Shown: positions 1 through 7,372 of the stretch, one piece after another | How the letters are laid out: every line of letters starts with the position of its first letter | How positions within the stretch are numbered: position 1 is the first letter of the stretch | Assembly (NCBI GenBank): GCA_017555595.1 | Contig: JAFZGC010000046.1 | Span: 1 to 34,847, forward strand | DNA from: Paludibacteraceae bacterium | GTDB lineage: Bacteria; Bacteroidota; Bacteroidia; Bacteroidales; Paludibacteraceae | Length of the DNA stretch: 34,847 bases | Direction of reading: 5' to 3' | Notes under the pieces: model-generated | Told to the model about the DNA's origin: nothing | The model's database searches: none | What the model saw: the letters and a program-made list of their open reading frames with translations, nothing else | Made by a program: the position numbers and the translations under genes

Positions 1-212
1 GTACCATAAACTGCATGATGGCTCACCCATATATATGGATTTGTCTGCTTATCTAAATACTCCACGATATATTTCATGCCCATAGGACATTGATTGCAAT
101 TTGCGCTCGTGAAATGCTCCAACAAAAACTTACGAGGAAAAAATGTCGGCACTGGTTGTGCCGACATTTGCATAACTGCTAAAAGCAGTAGTATGATAAG
201 AGCTTTTCTCAT
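1..212 (-). CDS. Omp28-type secreted protein, N-terminal part (cut by window edge)
   Basis: Only the first 70 codons are in the window. They start at an ATG 5 bases after the stop of the gene at 218-1735. Residues 1-18 form a signal peptide (MRKALIILLLLAVMQMSA) with no lipobox cysteine, so it is probably secreted or anchored by other means, unlike its lipoprotein neighbours. Next comes FPRKFLLEHFTSANCNQCPMG, with CxxC at C39 and C42, then IVEYLDKQTNPYIWVSHH. These segments align by eye with the two downstream-numbered paralogs (EHFTGDQCGYCPxGM, IWVSHH). The family is Omp28-related, a thioredoxin-like outer-membrane protein family of Bacteroidota. It has no BIG2 domain before the CxxC. It appears to be the last visible gene of the operon that begins at the 7277-7307 promoter. 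Function beyond family membership is unknown. Confidence 0.85.
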   Translation of the reverse strand, partial: MRKALIILLLLAVMQMSAQPVPTFFPRKFLLEHFTSANCNQCPMGMKYIVEYLDKQTNPYIWVSHHAVYG

Positions 213-217
213 TATTC

Positions 218-1735
218 TCACATGTTAGTAGGCAGTGGCTCAGTGCATGTCAGACTGAAGGTTTTGCCGTTGTACAGGTTACCTGTGACAGTGAAACCTC
301 CATCCGCATTCATTGTTAATGTACCCGACTTGATACGCCATGTATGGCACAGCGTCTCCATGTCAGCAGCAAGGTAGTATTGCAAACGCGAACCACCGAA
401 AGTCTGCTTCACAAGATCCACAGTACCTGCGCTAAAGGTGTTAATCTCGTTGCCCGCTACAAACTCCAATGTGTCGGTAGGCAATACCTCGTGTGGGGTG
501 TTGAATTCCAATGTCGCCACCATGCGCAGCGGACCGTAATAGTCCGAACGAGTGTTGTTGGATGCTATCAGTTGCAGTTCCAACTTATCTTTGGATGGTT
601 TATATATCTCAACAGCATTGAAATTGAGTTTGGTAGCATTGGTAGGCGCTTGGATCTCGGTGATAGCAAATGGCTTATACTCAGCACCGCCAGTTGTGCC
701 AGTTACGAGAGGAGTCTCCTCTGCGTTGATGATTGGTTTTTTGGACAATGGAGTGATGTAGGCTACTACGCAGCAGTTCTCTGCTACCCATTGGTCAGAC
801 ACGGTATAAGTATATGTTTTGCTATATCTTTGTTTTTCCACCTTGACCGTATCGCCTAGTTGGCTTTCGCTAAGCAAGTCGCGTGCTACGCAAGGGTGCA
901 TGAACTCTTTAAAGCCAGCGGTTTTCCACGACCAGTAGTAATCGGCTTGCTTACCAATCAGACCATTCTCTTTGATGACAACAGTGAGGAGGTACTTAGT
1001 TACCTCTGTATTAGCAACAAGACCGCTAACTGTTACATTGAGTTGTTTGGTGGCAGCGTTGTAGGTATGATCGATATTCACAGATGCTTCTGCTGTAGTC
1101 TCGCATTTATTTGCGATAGTTTCATCCATACCATCTTCTACCAAGTAACCAGGATGGAAGGCGATGGTTGTACCCATCACTTTGGTACGGTTGATGGCCA
1201 TGTTAGGTGCGCCTTGTACACCGTTGGTAGATGCAATCTTAGCACTCTCCGAAATGGTGTACTCATCGGTGTTATAACCATAGTGGTGGCTCACCCAAAT
1301 GCATGGGGTAGAAGTCTTTTGGGTATATTCTACAATGCTATGCATACCGGATGGGCAGTATCCGCATTGATCGCCCGTAAAGTGCTCAATGAGGTACTTA
1401 CGAGGGAAGGAACTAGGGATATTTTGTACTGTGATAACACATTGATCAGATTCAAACCCTTCTGCAGAAGCTGTGATAATGGCTGTTCCTTCAGTAAGAG
1501 CAGTCACAATTCCATTTTGATCGATACTAGCTACCGTAGGATCGCTTGATTCCCATGAGATAGAGTTAGTAGCGTCCTCTGGAGTCATAGTCGCTTGTAA
1601 TGCCATAGTATCATTCACATACAATGTTGCAGACTCGGGCTCCAAGGTAATGCGTGATTCAATGGTAGGTTCACAACCTACTAAAACGAGCATTGCAAAA
1701 GCAATGAAAATTGAAAATAGATGTTTCTTACTCAT
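218..1735 (-). CDS. Omp28-type lipoprotein with one BIG2 domain
   Basis: This 505-residue protein has a lipoprotein signal ending in VLVGC (C21), one bacterial Ig-like BIG2 domain at about 28-104 (VASIDQNGIVTALTEGTA is typical) and an Omp28-type domain from about 110 to the end. The CxxC motif is at C124/C127 in EHFTGDQCGYCPSGM. A later GVQGAPNMAINRTK segment could supply the cis-proline loop of a thioredoxin fold; that is inference. A Cys pair recurs near the C-terminal part (ENCCVVAY) and is shared with the next paralog. It is most likely anchored in the outer membrane. The gene sits 11 bases from the start-side neighbour and 5 bases before the next gene, so co-transcription is likely. The substrate is unknown. 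It could be an adhesin or receptor, as proposed for Porphyromonas Omp28, or a thiol oxidoreductase. Confidence 0.85.
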   Translation of the reverse strand: MSKKHLFSIFIAFAMLVLVGCEPTIESRITLEPESATLYVNDTMALQATMTPEDATNSISWESSDPTVASIDQNGIVTALTEGTAIITASAEGFESDQCVITVQNIPSSFPRKYLIEHFTGDQCGYCPSGMHSIVEYTQKTSTPCIWVSHHYGYNTDEYTISESAKIASTNGVQGAPNMAINRTKVMGTTIAFHPGYLVEDGMDETIANKCETTAEASVNIDHTYNAATKQLNVTVSGLVANTEVTKYLLTVVIKENGLIGKQADYYWSWKTAGFKEFMHPCVARDLLSESQLGDTVKVEKQRYSKTYTYTVSDQWVAENCCVVAYITPLSKKPIINAEETPLVTGTTGGAEYKPFAITEIQAPTNATKLNFNAVEIYKPSKDKLELQLIASNNTRSDYYGPLRMVATLEFNTPHEVLPTDTLEFVAGNEINTFSAGTVDLVKQTFGGSRLQYYLAADMETLCHTWRIKSGTLTMNADGGFTVTGNLYNGKTFSLTCTEPLPTNM

Positions 1736-1746
1736 ATTGTTTTTAC

Positions 1747-3558
1747 TTATTTAGTTGCTATTTCTTTGCTTTGATTCATGTTGTGCATGATAGGCAACAT
1801 CTTGCTTGAAATATTCTTCTTAAGTGCCAAAGCGGTGGTACTTGACGCAGTGTATGTAGAACTTATCGATGTACCGCTGCAGGTGTTGAAGTTGAGGGTG
1901 ATGTTACCATCCTTATCCACTACCATTTCGCCACCAAGCATACGCCAGATATGCGCAGGAGTTAGTTGACCAAAGGCCAAGTATTCGGTTACTGCATACA
2001 AGAGCAATGAGCCGCCAAAGGATGTCTTCTCATCGATACGATAGCCTGCTTGGATGCTACTCATCGCGCCATCTGATTGAATTGGATAAGTGCCTGCTAC
2101 TAGCGCATCAGCATCGGTATGTATGTACACCATGCCTACTGGCTGAGCGTCGCCATATGCAGTTGAAACCTTATCGGTTGATATCAACATGACTTCTAAG
2201 AGATTTTCTCCTTCTACTTTGTTTGCTGCTACGGTATGGAAAGTGATATTTTTGTTAGGACCTTTGCTCTCGGTGATACCGTATGGGTTGTATTGCTCAC
2301 CACCTGTGGTACCTTCTACCAACACTACTTGCTCTGCATTAATTACAGGTTGATTGCTCGCTGGTGTCACATAAGCCACCACGCAGCAGTTCTCTGGTAC
2401 CCATTTTTCTGGAATAGTATAGCTGTAGGTCTTGCTATATGTTTGGTTAGTCATCATGATTGTATCACCCATAGCTGGTGTCAGCATACCACGAATCACG
2501 CGTGCATGCATGTATTCCTTCCACATACTTTGGCCCCATGCATAGTAGTAGTCGGCTTGTTTGCCTACCAATCGGTTTTCCTTAACCAATACGCTCAATA
2601 GGAACTTACCATCGGTTGCAAAACTTGACTCACCGCTCACTGTGATATCCATCTTGCGGCTATCAGCATCGTATGTGTGTTTGATATTAACTGATATAGC
2701 GGCTTTATCTTTGTCTTTGATAGGCATCTCATACAAGTAACCAGGGTGGAATATCAAACCTTGCTCTTGTTTGGTGCGGTTCATAGCCATACCAGGTGCT
2801 CCGCTCACACCTAGTGCGCTAACTACTTGGAGGCTTTCGCTGATGGTATATTCATCTTGGTTGAAACCAGCATGGTGACTAACCCAAATCGTTGGTGTAG
2901 TAGCCGTTTCTAAATAATCTACAATACTATACATACCATATGGGCAGTAGCCGCATTGATCGCCTGTAAAGTGCTCAATGAGGTGTTTACGGTCGAAGGT
3001 CAATGGTGCATCTTTGACTTTTACGGCACATTCTACGGATTTACATCCAGATACCGATGCGGTGATTACTGCTTCGCCGGCTCCAACGCCTGTCACATTA
3101 CCCTGACTATCTACACTTGCTACCGCTGAGTTGCTGGATTTCCATGATACTCGAGCAGTTGCTTTATGCTCTGGTTTGGTAACAATCAGTTGGGTGGATT
3201 CAAAAATATTGCACTCAATAGACTCTTGGTCGATGGTTAGAATACCACTTTGTACATTCACAACGCAGTGTGCACTACCAATCTCGGTAGTCAAGGTGAT
3301 GATAGTCTGGCCTTCTGATTTAGCTGATACCACACCATCATTAGTTACAGAGGCAATCTTTTTATCGCTAGTTTCCCATACTTGTATATTTATTGCGATT
3401 TCTTCTGGAGTAACGACTGCTACTAATGTATCTTTCTGACCAATGAATAGGTTTAAAGTATCAGGTTCAATCTTGACTGTAGGTTCTACTACAGGAGGAT
3501 CGCAACTTACCATTATACCCAATAGGATAATAGGAAAGAATAATAAATTCTTTTTCAT
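1747..3558 (-). CDS. Omp28-type lipoprotein with two BIG2 domains
   Basis: This 603-residue lipoprotein has a signal ending IMVSC (C19), two consecutive BIG2 domains at about 26-102 and 108-183, and an Omp28-type domain from about 188. The CxxC motif is at C202/C205 (EHFTGDQCGYCPYGM), followed by IWVSHHAGFNQDEYTISES and GVSGAPGMAMNRTK. The Omp28 part is clearly paralogous to the product of 218-1735; the main difference is the extra BIG2 domain, which would hold the CxxC domain further from the membrane. ENCCVVAY recurs. The C-terminal tail of about 35 residues (ending NQSKEIATK) has no counterpart in the paralog. It is 21 bases downstream of the 3580-4185 gene in transcription order. Function is unknown beyond the surface or periplasmic Omp28 family. 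Confidence 0.85.
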   Translation of the reverse strand: MKKNLLFFPIILLGIMVSCDPPVVEPTVKIEPDTLNLFIGQKDTLVAVVTPEEIAINIQVWETSDKKIASVTNDGVVSAKSEGQTIITLTTEIGSAHCVVNVQSGILTIDQESIECNIFESTQLIVTKPEHKATARVSWKSSNSAVASVDSQGNVTGVGAGEAVITASVSGCKSVECAVKVKDAPLTFDRKHLIEHFTGDQCGYCPYGMYSIVDYLETATTPTIWVSHHAGFNQDEYTISESLQVVSALGVSGAPGMAMNRTKQEQGLIFHPGYLYEMPIKDKDKAAISVNIKHTYDADSRKMDITVSGESSFATDGKFLLSVLVKENRLVGKQADYYYAWGQSMWKEYMHARVIRGMLTPAMGDTIMMTNQTYSKTYSYTIPEKWVPENCCVVAYVTPASNQPVINAEQVVLVEGTTGGEQYNPYGITESKGPNKNITFHTVAANKVEGENLLEVMLISTDKVSTAYGDAQPVGMVYIHTDADALVAGTYPIQSDGAMSSIQAGYRIDEKTSFGGSLLLYAVTEYLAFGQLTPAHIWRMLGGEMVVDKDGNITLNFNTCSGTSISSTYTASSTTALALKKNISSKMLPIMHNMNQSKEIATK

Positions 3559-3579
3559 ACCTTTAAAAATATAGCAGAC

Positions 3580-4185
3580 TTATTGCTTGATAATCTTTTT
3601 ACCATTGATGATGTAAATACCTGCTGGCAACTCACAGAGTTCGGTTGTTGGCATGCGTTGTCCAAGCAGATTGTAGATGGTGTTGTCAGTAGGACGCACC
3701 ACTACATCTTCCACTGCAGTACCACTATAGTTATATGCAACGGTGAGGTTGATTTCTGGATTTACACCATCGCTGAAAGTATATGTGATGGTTTCTATGC
3801 CCAAACTATTAGGTGTGTAGTGGGTAAACCAACTGCGTTGGAACTCCATGGTACCGATTGTAAATTCACATGTTTGATTCAATTCACCATTACCTGGTAC
3901 ACAGTTGCCTGCAGCACAAAATTGGTCAATAATGCCTGTGTTTTCGCGTGTAATAGTTACAGTAATGTTTTCAGTCTCATCGGAGTAAAGATTACCAGTA
4001 ATACCCATGGTAGCTTCTTCCAAATCCTCATCCCATTCATATTCAGAAACGAGAAGAGTAGTGTCTTTGGTAATCTCAGTAGCCACATCTTCACCATCAA
4101 TCACTTGATTAACGGTTATGTGTAATCCCGCTTGCATGCTGAATGCAGCGCAGAATGCGAAAATTGTTGTAAAAATTTTTTTCAT
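3580..4185 (-). CDS. Small secreted protein with T9SS-like C-terminal sorting segment
   Basis: This 201-residue protein has a classical signal peptide (MKKIFTTIFAFCAAFSMQA) followed by a beta-rich body. It ends in a segment typical of type A T9SS sorting domains in Bacteroidota: IYNLLGQRM, a variable stretch, LPAGIYIINGKKIIKQ (about 168-201). The body carries C90 and C95 in FCAAGNCVPG, plus C106 and a Cys in the tail. I do not recognise the body family. The gene is inside the Omp28 operon, 21-23 bases from each neighbour. I infer that it is a surface or secreted cargo, possibly a substrate or partner of the CxxC proteins made from the same transcript. The sorting segment fits the PorE-type gene at 13934-15970, which suggests that this organism has a T9SS. 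Confidence 0.75.
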   Translation of the reverse strand: MKKIFTTIFAFCAAFSMQAGLHITVNQVIDGEDVATEITKDTTLLVSEYEWDEDLEEATMGITGNLYSDETENITVTITRENTGIIDQFCAAGNCVPGNGELNQTCEFTIGTMEFQRSWFTHYTPNSLGIETITYTFSDGVNPEINLTVAYNYSGTAVEDVVVRPTDNTIYNLLGQRMPTTELCELPAGIYIINGKKIIKQ

Positions 4186-4208
4186 TGTTTTTATAATTTT
4201 TTTAGTTA

Positions 4209-5048
4209 TTATTCTAATGTTATTTTGCTTTCGTAGGCTTGTATCACTTCGCCATCCACACTGATGAGGCTAACGATATTGCAGTTCTCCTTCTTTACTT
4301 TTTCAGGGAGGGGGTATTCGTATGTCATTTGAGTTGTAGCTTGTGCGTCCAAAATCAGTTTATCGCCCCAAATTGGTGAGATAGAAGCACGCATCAAGTG
4401 GTTGTGTGCGTAGTTCTTGTCTGTACCTTCTGGTTTCTTCTGACTGCCAATTACAGAGTCTTCAGTTAGCCATACTTGCAGGGTCGCATCAAGATTCTTT
4501 GTATCCATATTGGTAATGTCAACTGCTACGAAGATGACATCTGTGTCAATGAGGGATGCTTCATTGGATAGAAAAATAGACTTTGGTGTAGCATAGGCTT
4601 TGCTCACGTATTTACCCCATTCATCATCATCGGTAAAGTAGATTTCTTCATCATTTTTGGTCATATTCACATTACCCGTTGGGAATGAGGTAGTCTTAGT
4701 TCCTTCCATCATGATATAGATACTATCTGCTTCTGGGCAAGTATAGTTGACTGCTTGATTATTGCCGTAACGAGTATTAGAATTGCTCTCTGGGTGCATT
4801 ACTACTACTACGAGGTTCTCGCCATATTGTTCTTTGAGGCGGTGTGCTTCTTCAGCTGCGGTAGGGCAGTTGACACATTGCCAGCCAGAATACTCGATGA
4901 GCAACGATGTACGTTTAACCGCACTTGAATCAACAGGGGTAAATATTACTTTATTTTGTTCGCCTTCTGGTATGACTTCGCAAGCTGTGAGAAATGAGCC
5001 AAGAACCAAGAGCAAGGAATAAAGACTTATTTGTATATTCGATTTCAT
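4209..5048 (-). CDS. Omp28-type lipoprotein, short form with CxxC
   Basis: This 279-residue lipoprotein has a signal ending SFLTAC (C23). It has no BIG2 domain and goes straight into a thioredoxin-like region: LIEYSGWQCVNCPTAAEEAH (C58/C61), then VVVVMHPESNS, and FPTGNVNMTK as a likely cis-proline loop. The KKENCNIVSLIS segment near the end matches the position of ENCCVVAY in the larger paralogs. This is the shortest complete Omp28-type protein of the locus. It is the first gene after the beta-barrel gene, 22 bases downstream, and is probably co-transcribed from 7277-7307. A periplasm-facing or surface-exposed thiol protein is inferred from the motif. Its redox activity is not shown by sequence alone. 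Confidence 0.8.
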   Translation of the reverse strand: MKSNIQISLYSLLLVLGSFLTACEVIPEGEQNKVIFTPVDSSAVKRTSLLIEYSGWQCVNCPTAAEEAHRLKEQYGENLVVVVMHPESNSNTRYGNNQAVNYTCPEADSIYIMMEGTKTTSFPTGNVNMTKNDEEIYFTDDDEWGKYVSKAYATPKSIFLSNEASLIDTDVIFVAVDITNMDTKNLDATLQVWLTEDSVIGSQKKPEGTDKNYAHNHLMRASISPIWGDKLILDAQATTQMTYEYPLPEKVKKENCNIVSLISVDGEVIQAYESKITLE

Positions 5049-5070
5049 AATTTTTAACTGAATAATTATC

Positions 5071-6753
5071 TTACCATGTGAAATTATAGGTTACTGTAAC
5101 ACCCTGCTGTTCTGGAACTAATCGGCATATACCTCCTGAGCAGTTATATCCTTCGCGTGTCTTGGTATAACCCGCCATTACTCGGTGTGCGCCATGGGTA
5201 TAAGTGGCACCAATGGTATAGTAGTGTCCGTTGGTAGCGTCAGGGGCGTGACCTATATTATACATCCATTGCCCAGAGAGTACCAATTGACGCCATAGGC
5301 TGATCTCGTACAATGCAGCTACCCATTGACCTTCATATTGTTTGGAGTAGAGGTATTGTAACTCTGCACGCATTTGTATTTTCTTATTCATGGCATATTT
5401 AGCCTCTAACACTCCAATGCCCGCATGAACAAGTCCTACCTTTCCGATAATGCGTTTGTTATAGGTTTGGTACATAGCCATTGCACCGATATACCACTCT
5501 TTGGTGAGTTTCTTGTTGAGTTCCAAGTTTACGTCGGTATAGTATGGATCCTCGCTCATACCAAACCATGTGTCGCTTGTGCCGCGGATATGCGAAGCAT
5601 TGAGCTTTAGGGTAGTGCCATACTTGCCCCCCATAGCAGTACCGCGTTTCCATGTATAGCGTACTTCGCCTTGGAACGCCCATTCGTTAGCTAATTGGTC
5701 TGTGCTATATGGATAAAGCGATGTTAACATATAGGTGTGTTGCATCGCAAAAGGTGGCATATGGTTGATAGTTCCAGAATTGTTGTCTGCTTTTGCACAT
5801 GGATCCGAACGAAAAGACATGTTCTCCGAACGTTTAACTTGTGCCATGACTGCCAAACCTTTTTGTGAGTAGCTTAGGGACATCAGCAATGCCTGTCCTG
5901 GAGCGTAGCTATACTCGTTTAATCGGCTTGGATCATTTGCTTTGTAGGCATACTCTACAAATGCATTCCAGCCTTTCATTTGTAATTGCGCGCGCGCGCT
6001 ACCTGCTCCTACCCATCGTGGCATGACATGATAATAGTCATATAATCCATCTGGTTGCTTAATAGTATGTGAATAGACGGGGTCAGTAGGTTGGTACTTG
6101 CTGACATAGCTTCCGCCAATGCTGAGGTTGGCTCCGGCTTCTTGCAACTGAGGAATCCACTCTTGCAAGCCCAACTCAAGGTTGGCACCGAGGACAGCAT
6201 CTTGCTTGTAGTTCCAACCCCAAGCACCATCGGTGTAGCTGTTCCAGTAACGGCGTTGCTTACCACCTAAGGCTGTTAGGTAAATACCCTTGTATGGTGT
6301 TATTTCTATCTTTCCTCCGCGCAGCGCATTGTCCACACCCAAGGCGCGATCTTCGTATAGACGAAGCACCATACCGCTACCAAATTGACCATAGACATCA
6401 CCCACGGTGATCTTTCCCCAATTGAAGTTAGCACCCACGTGCAAGTGGCTGAGTCCATTGCCTGCAAAATCTGCATCATATCCCAACAACGACCAAGCGT
6501 TCAGCTCTGCTCGACCGATGAGTTCCATTCCTTGGAATCCGATTTTGGATTTCTGTTCCCCATTTTCAGTTCTTCTGTCCCAACGAACGCCTAAGTCCAG
6601 ATAACTGTTGCTCAGATATGGGTGCTTCTCTTCGATAGTAGGTATCAGTCCATCGTGCTGAATACCACCCACTACATAGACGGTATCGTTATTTGCCCAC
6701 AATAGCGTTGGCAAACAGCATAGAAATAATGCTATTTTATAACAATGCTTCAT
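5071..6753 (-). CDS. Outer-membrane beta-barrel protein, DUF6029-like
   Basis: I place the start at the ATG at 6753, because MKHCYKIALFLCCLPTLLWA is a proper signal peptide. The longer open frame back to 6849 lies inside tlpA and has no such signal. The mature part is rich in alternating aromatic/polar beta-strands, contains VYGQFGSGMVLRLYEDRALG and NALRGGKIE, and ends in the aromatic strand VTVTYNFTW, as expected for an outer-membrane barrel inserted by BAM. The pattern fits the Bacteroidota DUF6029 family, a recognition made by eye. Its start overlaps the end of tlpA by 17 bases, suggesting translational coupling. The barrel could be the outer-membrane partner of the Omp28 lipoproteins encoded after it. 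No transport substrate can be read from the sequence. Confidence 0.7.
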   Translation of the reverse strand: MKHCYKIALFLCCLPTLLWANNDTVYVVGGIQHDGLIPTIEEKHPYLSNSYLDLGVRWDRRTENGEQKSKIGFQGMELIGRAELNAWSLLGYDADFAGNGLSHLHVGANFNWGKITVGDVYGQFGSGMVLRLYEDRALGVDNALRGGKIEITPYKGIYLTALGGKQRRYWNSYTDGAWGWNYKQDAVLGANLELGLQEWIPQLQEAGANLSIGGSYVSKYQPTDPVYSHTIKQPDGLYDYYHVMPRWVGAGSARAQLQMKGWNAFVEYAYKANDPSRLNEYSYAPGQALLMSLSYSQKGLAVMAQVKRSENMSFRSDPCAKADNNSGTINHMPPFAMQHTYMLTSLYPYSTDQLANEWAFQGEVRYTWKRGTAMGGKYGTTLKLNASHIRGTSDTWFGMSEDPYYTDVNLELNKKLTKEWYIGAMAMYQTYNKRIIGKVGLVHAGIGVLEAKYAMNKKIQMRAELQYLYSKQYEGQWVAALYEISLWRQLVLSGQWMYNIGHAPDATNGHYYTIGATYTHGAHRVMAGYTKTREGYNCSGGICRLVPEQQGVTVTYNFTW

Positions 6754-7210
6754 AGATATCTTGTTCACCGCCATCGGTATAACCAGCGTGGTTATAAACA
6801 ATCTTGCCTTTGCCATCAAGAACGAATACGTGAGGTACGTTTTGCACATTCATGGCACGTTTGAAGTCACCGTTAGGGTCGAGTAGTACTTCGTATTCCC
6901 AACCAAAACCATCTACCAATGGCTTAACACGGTTGGCATCTTGCGCTTGATCAATGCTGACAATAATCATCTTTACGCCAGTCTCATCTTGCCAGTCAGG
7001 ATAGACTTCGTGAATGGCTTTAAGCTCACGCAAGCATGGCTTGCACCATGTGGCCCAAAACGAGATGATGATAGGATTGCCATCATTGCTGATTTCACCT
7101 GTTTGAATGGTTTTGCCATTGATGTCTTGCAGACGAACGTTAGGCAATTGTGCAGACAAAGTCAGAGTGCCTGCGAGCATAATCAATGCGATAAATAGAA
7201 TCTTCTTCAT
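6737..7210 (-). CDS. TlpA-like thioredoxin-family protein
   Basis: This exported thioredoxin-fold protein has 157 residues from the ATG at 7210, chosen because MKKILFIALIMLAGTLTLSA is a signal peptide. The frame upstream to 7279 runs through the promoter. The redox motif is FWATWCKPC (C56/C59), the cis-proline is P126 in NVQNVPHVFV, and an NGDF/DGKGKIVY tail follows, all standard for TlpA/ResA-type periplasmic thiol-disulfide reductases. There is no lipobox, so it is probably soluble in the periplasm. It is the first gene of the operon, about 65 bases from the promoter -7 box, and overlaps the beta-barrel gene by 17 bases. I infer that it could keep the CxxC motifs of the downstream Omp28 proteins in a given redox state. 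No membrane electron donor of the DsbD/CcdA type is seen in the window. Confidence 0.9.
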   Translation of the reverse strand: MKKILFIALIMLAGTLTLSAQLPNVRLQDINGKTIQTGEISNDGNPIIISFWATWCKPCLRELKAIHEVYPDWQDETGVKMIIVSIDQAQDANRVKPLVDGFGWEYEVLLDPNGDFKRAMNVQNVPHVFVLDGKGKIVYNHAGYTDGGEQDIYEALL

Positions 7211-7271
7211 ATGGGTTTGTAGATAAATAGTTACGTTAAATGTATGAACAATATTGCAGATATATACAAAA

Positions 7272-7320
7272 TCGCACAAAGGTACGAATATTTTTTTGAA
7301 TATCCAAATCCTTTGTGCGA
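7272..7320. repeat. Perfect 11-bp inverted repeat enclosing the tlpA promoter
   Basis: TCGCACAAAGG at 7272-7282 and CCTTTGTGCGA at 7310-7320 are exact reverse complements separated by 27 bases. The left arm contains most of the -7 box and the right arm begins just beyond the -33 box. It may be an operator. Alternatively it may be a second terminator for transcripts coming from rlmN, since the minus strand continues ATTTTG after the arm. Confidence 0.7.
7277..7307 (-). promoter_or_regulatory. Bacteroidota-type promoter for the tlpA-Omp28 operon
   Basis: On the minus strand it reads TTG at 7307-7305, 20 bases, then TACCTTTG at 7284-7277. This fits the TTG/TAnnTTTG promoter recognised by the Bacteroidota primary sigma factor. 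The tlpA ATG lies about 65 bases downstream. It is enclosed by an 11-bp perfect inverted repeat. Confidence 0.85.
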
Positions 7321-7330
7321 AAGTATGGAA

Positions 7331-7354
7331 AAATAATACACTTTTAGTGTATTT
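7331..7354 (-). terminator. Probable rho-independent terminator after rlmN
   Basis: AATACAC (7336-7342) and GTGTATT (7348-7354) form a 7-bp stem with a 5-base loop. On the minus strand the stem is followed by ATTTTT. It lies 19 bases past the rlmN stop. Confidence 0.6.
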
Positions 7355-7372
7355 TAATATATAAGCCGTTCG

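Noticed and set aside
6754..6849. Longer N-terminus for the DUF6029-like barrel protein
   Set aside because: It would run inside tlpA and push the signal peptide about 30 residues from the start. The ATG at 6753 gives a normal signal peptide.
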